NCBI GenBank assembly: GCA_963667595.2
Contig: CAXXWD010000001.1
Coordinates: forward strand, 434,001-498,000
Length of the DNA stretch: 64,000 nt
Direction of reading: 5' to 3'
From: JAHJQZ01 sp963667595
GTDB taxonomy: Bacteria; Pseudomonadota; Alphaproteobacteria; Rhizobiales; Devosiaceae
The notes under the pieces were generated by a model, which was given only the letters and a program-made list of their open reading frames with translations, searched no databases and had not been told where the DNA came from. Of this stretch, positions 16,559 to 26,710 are shown in pieces; positions within the stretch are counted from its first letter, which is position 1, and each line of letters opens with the position of its first letter. Made by a program: the position numbers and the translations under genes.

Positions 16559-17656
16559 ATGGGGTTCAAATGCGGCATCGTCGGTCTGCCCAATGTCGGC
16601 AAATCGACGCTTTTCAATGCGCTGACCCGCACCGCCGCCGCCCAGGCGGCCAATTTTCCGTTCTGCACCATCGAGCCGAATGTCGGCGAGGTATCTGTGC
16701 CGGACGCCCGGCTCGACAAACTGGCGGAGCTGGCCAAATCTAAGCAGATCGTGCCGACGCGCCTGTCGTTCGTCGATATCGCCGGCCTGGTCAAGGGCGC
16801 TTCCAGGGGCGAGGGTCTTGGCAATCAGTTCCTCGCCAATATCCGCGAGGTCGATGCCATCGCCTATGTGCTGAGATGCTTCGAAAACCCGGACATCGTT
16901 CACGTCGCCGGCCGGATCGATCCCATCGCCGACGCCGAAGTGGTCGAGACCGAACTGATCATCGCCGATCTCGAAAGCCTGCAGAAGCGCCGCACCGGCG
17001 TCGAGAAGAAGGCCAAGGGCCAGGACAAGGACGCCAAGCAAACGCTCGCGCTTATCGATCGCATCATTCCGGTTTTGGACGCCGGCAAGCCGGCCATCGA
17101 GGCCGAGATCAAGGATGAGGAGCAAAAAGCGTTCCGCGAGCTGCAACTTTTAACCTCCAAGCCCGCCCTTTACGTGTGCAATGTCGACGAGGAGCATGCC
17201 GCTTCCGGCAACGAATGGACGGCAAAAGTCGCCGATTACGCCAAGACCCGCGATGCCGGCATGGTCGTCATCTCGGCCGAAATCGAAAGCCAGCTCGCCC
17301 AGCTCGAACCGGACGAACAGGCCGAATATCTCGAATCCCTGGGTCTTCACGAACCCGGCCTCAACCGGCTGATCGTCGAGGGCTACAAGCTTTTGGGGCT
17401 GGTCACCTATTTCACCGCCGGTCCCAAGGAAGCCAAGGCCTGGACCATCACCCGCGGCACCAAGGCCCCCCAGGCTGCCGGCGTCATCCACTCCGATTTC
17501 GAACGCGGCTTCATCCGCGCCCAGACCATCGCCTATGACGACTACGTCACCCTCGGCGGCGAAGTCGCCGCCAAGGAAGCCGGCAAGGCCCGCGACGAAG
17601 GCAAGGACTATGTGGTTGAGGACGGCGACGTGCTGTTGTTCAAGTTCAACACCTGA
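16559..17656 (+). CDS. ychF: Redox-regulated ATPase/GTPase YchF
   Basis: A 365-aa Obg-family P-loop NTPase that prefers ATP. It has the Walker A motif GLPNVGKST at the N-terminus, switch region FVDIAGLVKGASRGEGLGNQFL, the coiled-coil insert (about 120-200), the ATP-specificity element NVDE and the C-terminal TGS domain (about 280-363, LVTYFTAGPKEAKAWTI). It associates with ribosomes and is implicated in stress-related translation. Start ATG 16559 gives the exact family start MGFKCGIVGLPN. The pth-ychF neighbourhood is conserved in many bacteria. Confidence 0.96.
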   Translation: MGFKCGIVGLPNVGKSTLFNALTRTAAAQAANFPFCTIEPNVGEVSVPDARLDKLAELAKSKQIVPTRLSFVDIAGLVKGASRGEGLGNQFLANIREVDAIAYVLRCFENPDIVHVAGRIDPIADAEVVETELIIADLESLQKRRTGVEKKAKGQDKDAKQTLALIDRIIPVLDAGKPAIEAEIKDEEQKAFRELQLLTSKPALYVCNVDEEHAASGNEWTAKVADYAKTRDAGMVVISAEIESQLAQLEPDEQAEYLESLGLHEPGLNRLIVEGYKLLGLVTYFTAGPKEAKAWTITRGTKAPQAAGVIHSDFERGFIRAQTIAYDDYVTLGGEVAAKEAGKARDEGKDYVVEDGDVLLFKFNT

Positions 17657-17851
17657 GAGCATCGCCGACAGGCACAACATAGCGGACGCCAAAAAACACG
17701 GCTTCCGAGCGAAAGCGACAGAATTCGGACTCTGTCAGGGCCAAGCTTCAGATCCAGGCAGCAGCGCTTAGCAGTCTCTGCGTCTTTCCCGGCGACGACC
17801 GGAAATCCAGCTTATGCAAATCCTTGCGTGACGGAGTCTTTCGCGACGTCC

Positions 17852-19009
17852 CTACACCAGCCCCGCCGCGCTCAAATCGCGCATCAGCCGGCCGGCGCCG
17901 TAGGTCCATGGGGCGCATTCGGTACTAAGGCGCACCGTGTTGGAGAGCGCGCCGAGACTCGGGGTCGAGATGGTCACCTTGTCCCCCATCTTGTGGGTGA
18001 AGCCCTCGCCCGGAGCGTCGCGATCCTTGGTCGGCGCGAACATGGTGCCGCAGTAAAGCACCATGCCGTCCGGATATTGGTGATGGTCTCCAAGCGCCGA
18101 GGCGACCAGCGATTCGGGCGAGCGCGAAATCTGTGCCATCGAGCTTTTGGCTTCGAGCACGAACCCGTCCACCCCTTCGACAGAAAGACTGATCTCGGCG
18201 GTCTTGACGGTTTCGAGGGTAAAATCCTTGTCGAACAGGCGGATGAACGGCCCGAGCGCGGCCGAGGCGTTGTTGTCCTTGGCCTTGCCCAACAACAGCG
18301 CCGAACGCCCTTCGACGTCGCGCAGGTTAACGTCGTTGCCGAGCGTTGCGCCAACGATACGCCCGTCCGACGCCGTGACGACCACCAGTTCCGGCTCCGG
18401 ATTGTTCCAGCTCGAACTGGGATGAATGCCGATATCGGCGCCGAACCCGACGCTCGACAGAGGCTGGCACTTGGTGAAGATCTCGGCGTCCGGTCCAATG
18501 CCGACTTCGAGATATTGCGACCAGACCCCGCGCGCAATCAGCGCCTGTTTGACCGCCATCGCCTCGTTCGAGCCCGGCACGAGTTTCGACAGGTCCGCCC
18601 CGATCAGCCCGGTGATTTCGGCCCTCAGCGTTTCGGCCCGCGCCTTGTCACCGCGCGCCTGTTCCTCGATCACCCGTTCGAGCAGGGAGACGACGAAGGT
18701 CACGCCCGCCGCCTTGATCGCCTGCAGATCGATCGGCGACAGCAAATAGGGCTTGGTCCGGTCCTGCGTATCCGCCCAGGAATTGGCGGCGAGATCGTCG
18801 AGCGTGCCGACGAACTGGGTCTCGGCGCGGATCGCATAACCGGCCGGATCGCTCATCTCGCACACATCCCTGACCGTCGGCGCCACGCGCGACGTGATGT
18901 CGAACACGCCGTCCGGCCGTGCCATCACCACCCGCGGATGGGCGTATCCGGGCAGGCAGGCGCGTCCGAGAAAGACACCTTCGCTCGGCAGAATGGACAT
19001 CTGGGTCAT
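17852..19009 (-). CDS. Fumarylacetoacetate hydrolase (FAH) family protein
   Basis: A 385-aa FAH-superfamily enzyme. The C-terminal two-thirds carry the metal-binding hydrolase/isomerase fold (e.g. DIGIHPSSSWNNPEPELVVV with the metal Glu residues, GYTLGNDVNLRD-like GATLGNDVNLRDVEGRS, and GVVFAPT-like GTMFAPTKDRD). The N-terminal part (SDPAGYAIRAETQFVGTL) is typical of the long fumarylacetoacetate-like proteins next to sugar-acid genes, although none is adjacent here. Substrate unknown. ATG 19009 has an AGGAGAGA site. The gene stands alone, facing away from the SIMPL gene. Confidence 0.85.
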   Translation of the reverse strand: MTQMSILPSEGVFLGRACLPGYAHPRVVMARPDGVFDITSRVAPTVRDVCEMSDPAGYAIRAETQFVGTLDDLAANSWADTQDRTKPYLLSPIDLQAIKAAGVTFVVSLLERVIEEQARGDKARAETLRAEITGLIGADLSKLVPGSNEAMAVKQALIARGVWSQYLEVGIGPDAEIFTKCQPLSSVGFGADIGIHPSSSWNNPEPELVVVTASDGRIVGATLGNDVNLRDVEGRSALLLGKAKDNNASAALGPFIRLFDKDFTLETVKTAEISLSVEGVDGFVLEAKSSMAQISRSPESLVASALGDHHQYPDGMVLYCGTMFAPTKDRDAPGEGFTHKMGDKVTISTPSLGALSNTVRLSTECAPWTYGAGRLMRDLSAAGLV

Positions 19010-19159
19010 GGCGTGTCTCTCCTCGTTTCTGGCGCGGCGATTGCGTATCGGCTGGCGTAGCGGGCTTTGGCGAAAGGTGCAAGTCGCGCCTCAATCCGGG
19101 CGTATTGCCGGGCTTGACTTGCCCGATCATCGCCATGCCATCATCGAAGGACTTCCGAC

Positions 19160-19891
19160 ATGACCAGATCCCTTGTTCTCGTTTCCTTTATTGCAGCCCT
19201 CGTGACCGCCGCGCCCGTTCTTGCCGACGAGCCCCAGACCGCAATCATGTCGCTTCAAGGCACGGCCACCGTTTCGGCCAAACCGGACATGGCCACCATC
19301 TCGACCGGCGTTTCCAATAGCGCCGAAACCGCCCGCGCCGCGCTCGACGCCAATAACGCGGCCATGGCCAGCCTTTTGTCCGCCATCAAGGCGTCGGGCG
19401 TTGCCAGTCGCGATATGCAGACCTCGAACTTCTCGATCGATCCGCAATATGTCTACTCCGAAAAGACCGACAACAACGGCTACCGCCTGCCGCCCAAGCT
19501 TGTCGGCTACAACGTCTCCAACATCCTGACCGTCAATCTGAGAAACCTCAAAACCCTCGGAACGGTGCTCGACCAGATGGTCACGGCAGGCTCCAACACC
19601 ATCGGCGGCATCAGCTTTGCCGTCTCCGACAACAAGGCACTGGTCGACGAGGCCCGCAAGGCCGCCATGGCGGACGCGTTTTCCAAGGCCAGGCTTTACG
19701 CCGAGACCGCCAATGTCTGCCTTGCCCGCATCGTCTCGATTTCCGAGAACAACGGCTATGTGCCCGAACCGAAAATGCTGCGCGCCCTGAACATGGAAGC
19801 CGTCTCGGACGTTCCGGTCGCCTCCGGCGAGATCGGTTATTCCATGACCGTCACGGTCAACTGGGAACTGAGCGAAGCGCCGTGCGAGTAG
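19160..19891 (+). CDS. SIMPL domain-containing periplasmic protein (DUF541)
   Basis: A 243-aa exported protein with a clear signal peptide (MTRSLVLVSFIAALVTAAPVLADE). The SIMPL/DUF541 domain follows: GTATVSAKPDMATISTGVSN, the helix with NNAAMASLLSAIKASGV, DMQTSNFSIDPQYVYSEK, NILTVNLRNL and FAVSDNKAL. Members (E. coli YggE) are linked to oxidative-stress defence, mechanism unclear. Start ATG 19160 with AAGGA 14 bases upstream. Followed at once by dispersed repeat copy C. Confidence 0.85.
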   Translation: MTRSLVLVSFIAALVTAAPVLADEPQTAIMSLQGTATVSAKPDMATISTGVSNSAETARAALDANNAAMASLLSAIKASGVASRDMQTSNFSIDPQYVYSEKTDNNGYRLPPKLVGYNVSNILTVNLRNLKTLGTVLDQMVTAGSNTIGGISFAVSDNKALVDEARKAAMADAFSKARLYAETANVCLARIVSISENNGYVPEPKMLRALNMEAVSDVPVASGEIGYSMTVTVNWELSEAPCE

Positions 19892-19906
19892 ACGTCCCGA
19901 CGCCCC

Positions 19907-20057
19907 CTAGAGTGTTTTCAGGCGAAGTGGGTACCGGTTCGCCGGTTCGAGTGAAAAAGGATCAGAAAACAGTCCAGTGGACTGTTTTCCCGATGAACAC
20001 GCCATAACAGGAAGAGAGAGCAGATCACCCGAGTCAACTAAAACGTGATCTGCTCTT
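19907..20057 (+). repeat. Dispersed intergenic repeat, copy C
   Basis: Begins CTAGAGTGTTTTCAGG (as in inverted copy B) and ends with the tail hairpin GAGCAGATCACCCGAG...AACGTGATCTGCTC at about 20018-20056, which is near-identical to the tail of copy A at about 4027-4066. The middle carries an additional short palindrome, GAAAACAGTCC-A-GTGGACTGTTTTC. The copy lies at a convergent gene junction, where such hairpins could end transcription from both sides. Confidence 0.7.
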
Positions 20058-20149
20058 GCGCGTGAGGGTCAAGGGGGAACTTTTCGACGTGACCGCCATC
20101 TGCGGCCTCACCCCACTCGACCCGGCTTTGCCGGGCCGACGGCTGTCGT

Positions 20150-20971
20150 TCAGCTCAGCGCCTGCCAGATCATGCGGCCGCCGATGACGATAAGATAAAC
20201 GGCAAAGACGCGCTTGAGCACCACCTGGTCGAGCCGGTGCGCCAGAGCCGCGCCGATCGGGGCCATGAAGGTGGCCGTCGCGCCGATCAGGACCAGCGCC
20301 GGCAAATTGATGTAGCCGATGGTGAAAGGCGGCAGATTGCTGGCGCCCCAGCCGGAAATAAGGAAACCGAGTGTGCCCGGCACGGCGATCAAAACGCCGA
20401 GTGCGGCGCCGGTACCGACCGCCTTGTGCATCGGATGACCAAAGGCGGCCAAGGTCGGCACGCTCAGCGAACCGCCGCCGATGCCCATCAAAGCCGAGAT
20501 ATAGCCGACAACGACCGCCGAGATCCGATGCGTCATCGGCGAATCCCTGAGATTGCCCATCAGCATCTTTTGCAGCGGCAAAACGATATTGATGGCGACC
20601 AGCAAGGCCACCACGCCGAAGATCATGCGCAACACATCGCCCGAATAGACGCGCGCCATCAGCGCGCCGGCGAGCGAGGCCAGCATGATCGGTACGGCCC
20701 AGAGCCGGACGACATCCATCATCACGGCGCCGCGCCGGTGATGGGCGCGGGCACTGGCCAGCCCCGTGACGATGATCACCGCCAGAGACGTGCCGACCGC
20801 AACGTGCTGATAGGCTTCGGCGTCGAACCCGAGCGCCTCGAAGGTAATGACCATAGCCGGCACCATGACGATGCCACCGCCGACGCCCAAAAGACCGGCG
20901 GTCAGTCCCGCCAGGATACCGGCTCCGAGCAGACCCAGGGCCAGCGGCAGATAGGCGACAACAACATCCAT
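20150..20971 (-). CDS. Sulfite exporter TauE/SafE family permease
   Basis: A 273-aa integral membrane protein with about eight hydrophobic segments and the two family repeats: GILAGLTAGLLGVGGGIVMVP (split here by the usual glycine cluster) and YISALMGIGGGSLSVPTL. TauE/SafE proteins move sulfite, sulfoacetate or other organosulfur anions; no sulfur gene is adjacent, so the substrate is unknown. ATG 20971 (MDVVVAYLPL) is preferred over the in-frame start at 21070. Confidence 0.88.
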   Translation of the reverse strand: MDVVVAYLPLALGLLGAGILAGLTAGLLGVGGGIVMVPAMVITFEALGFDAEAYQHVAVGTSLAVIIVTGLASARAHHRRGAVMMDVVRLWAVPIMLASLAGALMARVYSGDVLRMIFGVVALLVAINIVLPLQKMLMGNLRDSPMTHRISAVVVGYISALMGIGGGSLSVPTLAAFGHPMHKAVGTGAALGVLIAVPGTLGFLISGWGASNLPPFTIGYINLPALVLIGATATFMAPIGAALAHRLDQVVLKRVFAVYLIVIGGRMIWQALS

Positions 20972-21186
20972 TGACGGGAACACTCCGTGACGAAACGAAG
21001 CGCTTTCGCGCATCTTGTTTTTTGGATTCCCGATCACGCCGGGAACGATGGGGAGGCAGTGCGGCTGCAACCGACAGTCTATGCCATTCGCGCCAAAGCG
21101 GAAACGCCTGAAACCCTAAAAAAACCGCCACCGCCGCAACAATCGGCGCGCGGGCAACCAATACCCAACCGATGCGCGTTTTGGTA

Positions 21187-21648
21187 TCAACCCTTGTCCA
21201 AAACGGCCTTGGCGATGAGCGCCAGCACCACGGCGCGACGGTCGGCGGGCTCCTTGCACACGACATCCTCGACGCGTTTGCCGCCCAGTTCCGTCGGATC
21301 GGCGCCGGCGAACAAAAAGAGCTGCACCATGTCGACGTCGCACCAGCCCACGGCGTTTTCGAGCGGCGTCCGCCCGTTCGCGCTTTTGACATCGATGCGC
21401 GCGCCCGCCTTGATCAATGCCAGCGCGATCTCCGGCCCGCCCTGCGGCCCGGACGCCAGATAGATGAGCGGATTGCCCTCGCGGTCGGTCATGTTGACAT
21501 CGCCGCCCTTGGCGACGAAAGCCCTGAGTGCCGCCACGTCATTGGCCCGGACCGAAGCGATGATTGGATCGTTGGCCACCGCGCGCGGCTGACAGGCGCC
21601 AATCAGCAGCACCGTCAGCAACAGTCCCGCCTTCACCGCCCATTTCAT
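21187..21648 (-). CDS. Ankyrin-repeat lipoprotein
   Basis: A 153-aa protein with a lipoprotein signal peptide ending in the lipobox LLIGAC (Cys19), so it should be processed by Lgt/Lsp and anchored in a membrane. About three ankyrin repeats follow (NDVAALRAFVAKGGDVNMTDREGNPLIYLA..., GPEIALALIKAGARIDVKSANGRTPLENAV, CDVDMVQLFLFAGADPTELG). Ankyrin repeats mediate protein-protein contact; the partner is unknown. Starts 6 bp after yjbQ ends on the same strand, so it probably belongs to the esterase-yjbQ transcript. Confidence 0.82.
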   Translation of the reverse strand: MKWAVKAGLLLTVLLIGACQPRAVANDPIIASVRANDVAALRAFVAKGGDVNMTDREGNPLIYLASGPQGGPEIALALIKAGARIDVKSANGRTPLENAVGWCDVDMVQLFLFAGADPTELGGKRVEDVVCKEPADRRAVVLALIAKAVLDKG

Positions 21649-21654
21649 CCTGCG

Positions 21655-22074
21655 TCACTCCCCCTGGAGATGCAGCACCACCCGGCGTCTATGTGGCACA
21701 TTTCGGTGCTCGAACAGATATAGCCCCTGCCAGGTGCCGAGCAAAGCCCGTCCGTTGGCCACGGGCACGTTGAGCGACACCTGGGTCAGTGCCGACTTGA
21801 TATGTGCCGGCATGTCGTCCGGCCCTTCGGTGGTGTGGACGATATAGTCCATCCCTTCGGGCACCAGACGCCGGAAAAAGCTTACCAGATCGGTCTGCAC
21901 ATCGGGATCGGCATTTTCCTGAATGGTCAACGAACAGGAAGTATGGCGGCAAAAAACCGTCAGAAGTCCGGTTCTGATGCCCGCTTCGGAGATGAAGGCC
22001 GACGCCGCGCGGGTGAACTCGTAAAGCCCTTGTCCACGCGTCGCGACGTCGATTTCGGTCTGGGCGATGCTCAT
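21655..22074 (-). CDS. YjbQ family protein (UPF0047, secondary thiamine-phosphate synthase type)
   Basis: A 139-aa small protein of the YjbQ/UPF0047 family. Family motifs: GLYEFTRAASAFI, GLLTVFCRHTSCSLTIQENADPDVQTDL and GTWQGLYLFEHRN. The His/Cys/Glu residues form a metal or active site, and members show weak thiamine-phosphate synthase activity; the true role is unsettled. The ATG overlaps the TGA of the upstream esterase gene by 4 bp, indicating translational coupling. Confidence 0.88.
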   Translation of the reverse strand: MSIAQTEIDVATRGQGLYEFTRAASAFISEAGIRTGLLTVFCRHTSCSLTIQENADPDVQTDLVSFFRRLVPEGMDYIVHTTEGPDDMPAHIKSALTQVSLNVPVANGRALLGTWQGLYLFEHRNVPHRRRVVLHLQGE

Positions 22075-22964
22075 GCCGGTTTCATGACCTTATGGACGAA
22101 GGCGCCCACGCGATCGAACGCCGCCCTTCCTTCGGGAACGTCGTCGACACACGTCTGGAAAACGTGCCACATCCCCGGCGTCACATCGAGCGTGATCGCG
22201 CAGCCGGCCGCCTTGGCCCGTTCCGCGAAGGCTACCGTGTCGTCGAGCATGATCTCGCCACCGCCGGCCTGGGCCAGCATGGGAGGCAGGCCTTTGAGAT
22301 CGGCATGAATCGATGAGAACATCGGGTAATCGGCCGGATAGGTGCCGCGATACCTGTCGGCAGCGAGAAGCAGCCCCTCGCGCGACATGTTGGGATCGGT
22401 CTCGATATTGGCCGTATAGCTCGGTCCCGAGCATTGAAGATCGGTCCAGGGCGACATCAGCACCGCACCGGCTGGTTGGGGCAGTCCCTTGTCCCTGAGG
22501 ACCAGCATGAGGGAGATCACCAACCCGCCGCCGGCGCTGTCGCCGAGAAACACCACCTCGCCCGGCGTTGTGCCCGCTTCAACGAGTGCCGTATAAACGG
22601 CCTCGGCATCCTCGAGCCCCGCCGGATAGGGGTGTTCGGGCGCCAACCGGTAGTCCGGTACCAGAACCCTCTTGCCAGTCGCCTTGGAAACATGTGCCGA
22701 AAGCGCGCGCACCGTCACCAGATTGCCGGCGCAATAGCCGCCGCCATGCAGCTGCAGCACCACGCCCTTGTCGGCAACGGGTCCGCAGGTTATCCATTCG
22801 CAGTCAATGCCGCCCATCTGGCAGGGCTCGGTACGCGTGCCTTCGGGCAAGGGCTGCGCCGCCGCCTCGGCTTCCCATTCGGCACGTTGTTGAGCCACGG
22901 GCCGTTCCGGTTTCCGGTTGGCCCTCAGCAGGTCCCACATCTTTTGTGCTTCGGCACTGATCAT
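22071..22964 (-). CDS. Alpha/beta hydrolase, hormone-sensitive lipase (HSL) family esterase
   Basis: A 297-aa alpha/beta-hydrolase-3 enzyme. The oxyanion motif HGGGYCAG (about residue 73) and nucleophile elbow GDSAGGG (Ser about 144) are intact, with YRLAPEHPYPA between them. The acid (about GGGEIMLDD) and the catalytic His (MWHVF) follow. Family members hydrolyse short-chain acyl esters; the natural substrate is unknown. First gene of a three-gene unit (esterase, yjbQ, ankyrin lipoprotein) on the minus strand. Confidence 0.88.
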   Translation of the reverse strand: MISAEAQKMWDLLRANRKPERPVAQQRAEWEAEAAAQPLPEGTRTEPCQMGGIDCEWITCGPVADKGVVLQLHGGGYCAGNLVTVRALSAHVSKATGKRVLVPDYRLAPEHPYPAGLEDAEAVYTALVEAGTTPGEVVFLGDSAGGGLVISLMLVLRDKGLPQPAGAVLMSPWTDLQCSGPSYTANIETDPNMSREGLLLAADRYRGTYPADYPMFSSIHADLKGLPPMLAQAGGGEIMLDDTVAFAERAKAAGCAITLDVTPGMWHVFQTCVDDVPEGRAAFDRVGAFVHKVMKPA

Positions 22965-23245
22965 GCCGGTCTCCTTTTTTTCTTTTGGCTGAACCTACGC
23001 CTCTTTTCATGAGGACCAAAAGCCTTCCCGACGCGTTCGCAAACGGACCGTTCGCCGCAGCAAATGTGACTAATCTCCGTTGCTTATCATTTGCAATTGG
23101 CGATAGAATTGATCGACTGTTTTCCCTCGCTCGCATGATTTCAGCCGGTAGGAACACCGCTTCGCCGCCTGAAAAATGCGACACGCACCAACCAAGATCA
23201 TTCCGGCGTTTCCCAACAAACAAACGAGATGATCCAGGATCCAAA

Positions 23246-23509
23246 ATGCCCGACCACCCTCGCCGTTCTTTCCGCAAATTGCCCGCTCGTTACGCCACAC
23301 TCATCCAGCCGATGATCCTGGCCGCCATCATGACCTTCGTGGTTTCCGGCATCGCCACCGCCCGCGCCCTCGGCGTGTCGCCCGGTTTCGTTTCTAACTG
23401 GATGACATCCTGGGGCATTTCCTGGCTCGTCGCCTTTCCGACCATGATCCTCGCCTTGCCCCCGGTTCGGCGCCTGGTCGGCAAGATCGTCGAGATGCCG
23501 CCGAAATAG
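23246..23509 (+). CDS. DUF2798 membrane protein
   Basis: An 87-aa protein with a basic N-terminus and two membrane helices (about 22-42 and 55-75): LIQPMILAAIMTFVVSGIAT and WLVAFPTMILALPPVRRLV. The pattern is that of the DUF2798 family of small inner-membrane proteins of unknown function. Start ATG 23246 has AGGAT eight bases upstream; the open frame extends upstream to 22985, but that part lacks protein character and covers the divergent promoter of the esterase unit. Confidence 0.72.
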   Translation: MPDHPRRSFRKLPARYATLIQPMILAAIMTFVVSGIATARALGVSPGFVSNWMTSWGISWLVAFPTMILALPPVRRLVGKIVEMPPK

Positions 23510-23518
23510 CGCGACGGA

Positions 23519-24091
23519 TCAGCCGGCTTCCGGCCGCATCAGTCGCATGAACGGCCGACGTGGCAGGGGACGGGCAACTTCCGCGAATCCTGCCGCCAGG
23601 AAGGCTTTGGGCGTGCCGAGATAAAGATCGGCCGGGCGCGTTTTCGGTCCCGGCTCCATAGGATAGGCCTCGACGGCAGGTGCGCCTTGCGCGAAGGCGT
23701 AATCCACCGCCGCCTGAATGAGCGCGGACATCATCCCCTGCTTGCGATAGCCGGAGCGTACGATGAAGCAGGTGATCGACCAGACGGGCAGTGCGTCGCG
23801 AGCCGCGAAATTCTTCGAACGGCGGAGACGGTCGTGGGCACTGCGCGGCGCCACGCCGACCCAGGCCGCCGGAACGCCGTCGACATAGGCAATGAGTCCC
23901 ATGACGGTGCCGGCCTCGGTCAAGGTCTTGAGCGCCAGCCTGTTGCCCTCGCCCCAGCCGGCCTGGAAGTCCTTGTTGGACGCGATCCAGTAGGCGCACC
24001 AGCATTTGCGCCCGTTGGCGCAAGACGCCATGACGGTTTCAAGATCGGCCCAGCGCTCCGCCGTGGCCGGCACGAAGACGGGATCGCTCAT
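23519..24091 (-). CDS. GNAT family N-acetyltransferase
   Basis: A 190-aa protein with the GNAT fold. The acetyl-CoA-binding motif A is seen as CFIVRSGYRKQGMMSALIQAAVDYA, preceded by a strand (VPAAWVGVAPR). The N-terminal part with CANGRKCWCAYW is typical of a GNAT subgroup with a Cys-rich loop. Substrate unknown. It is 6 bp downstream of the HlyU-like gene, so may share its transcript. Confidence 0.8.
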   Translation of the reverse strand: MSDPVFVPATAERWADLETVMASCANGRKCWCAYWIASNKDFQAGWGEGNRLALKTLTEAGTVMGLIAYVDGVPAAWVGVAPRSAHDRLRRSKNFAARDALPVWSITCFIVRSGYRKQGMMSALIQAAVDYAFAQGAPAVEAYPMEPGPKTRPADLYLGTPKAFLAAGFAEVARPLPRRPFMRLMRPEAG

Positions 24092-24097
24092 CGGGAG

Positions 24098-24397
24098 CTA
24101 TTCGAACAGGCGCTTGCCCTGCTCGTCGACGATCTGCACGCCCTTGGCGAGCGCCGAGCTGGTGGCCAGATCGGCACTCGGCAGACGGTCGGCGCGAATG
24201 AAGCGGTGCACCTTTTTCTCACCGTCGATTTCGATCTCGACCTCGCCGCAAAGCTGATATTCACCCCCGGCCCGCATCTCGATGGCGCGGATGGTGTAGC
24301 CCTTGTGTTCCTGAGAGCCGAGCACCTTGCCGCCCGCACCCTGTTCATCGCCGCCACCAGCATCGCCGCCGCCGAAAAGCTTCTTGAGAAAGGACAT
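24098..24397 (-). CDS. HlyU family protein
   Basis: A 99-aa protein of the HlyU family (PF10115): MSFLKKLFGGG N-terminus, HKGYTIRAIEMRAGGEYQLCG, DGEKKVHRFIRADRLPS and QIVDEQGKRLF. Named after a Vibrio haemolysin regulator, but this alphaproteobacterial group is a different, uncharacterised protein and its regulatory role is not shown. ATG 24397 has GAGGAG upstream. Downstream of rpoD on the same strand with a 153-bp gap. Confidence 0.75.
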   Translation of the reverse strand: MSFLKKLFGGGDAGGGDEQGAGGKVLGSQEHKGYTIRAIEMRAGGEYQLCGEVEIEIDGEKKVHRFIRADRLPSADLATSSALAKGVQIVDEQGKRLFE

Positions 24398-24550
24398 GGG
24401 TGGGGACTCCTCGGTTACTTGTTTTGCCAGCGAGCCTACGATGCACGGGCGCATGACGCAATTGACCGGGTGCGGAAAATGCATCTGTTTGACCTGGCGC
24501 ACCTCGCGGCGCCGACAGTCCTGCTCCCGTGTCCGTGCCGAAAGGACGCC

Positions 24551-26572
<2,022 letters not shown>

Positions 26573-26710
26573 CTGGGTCTCCGGCAAAACCCCGCCTGAA
26601 ATACGCGGGCAATCTTTTCATATGGCGACGGCCGCTCTGGCTTTAAAGGGCAGAATCGAAATCCAGCGCATTTTCGTCATGCGCAAAAGCGCACACGCGC
26701 CCGCTTCCTC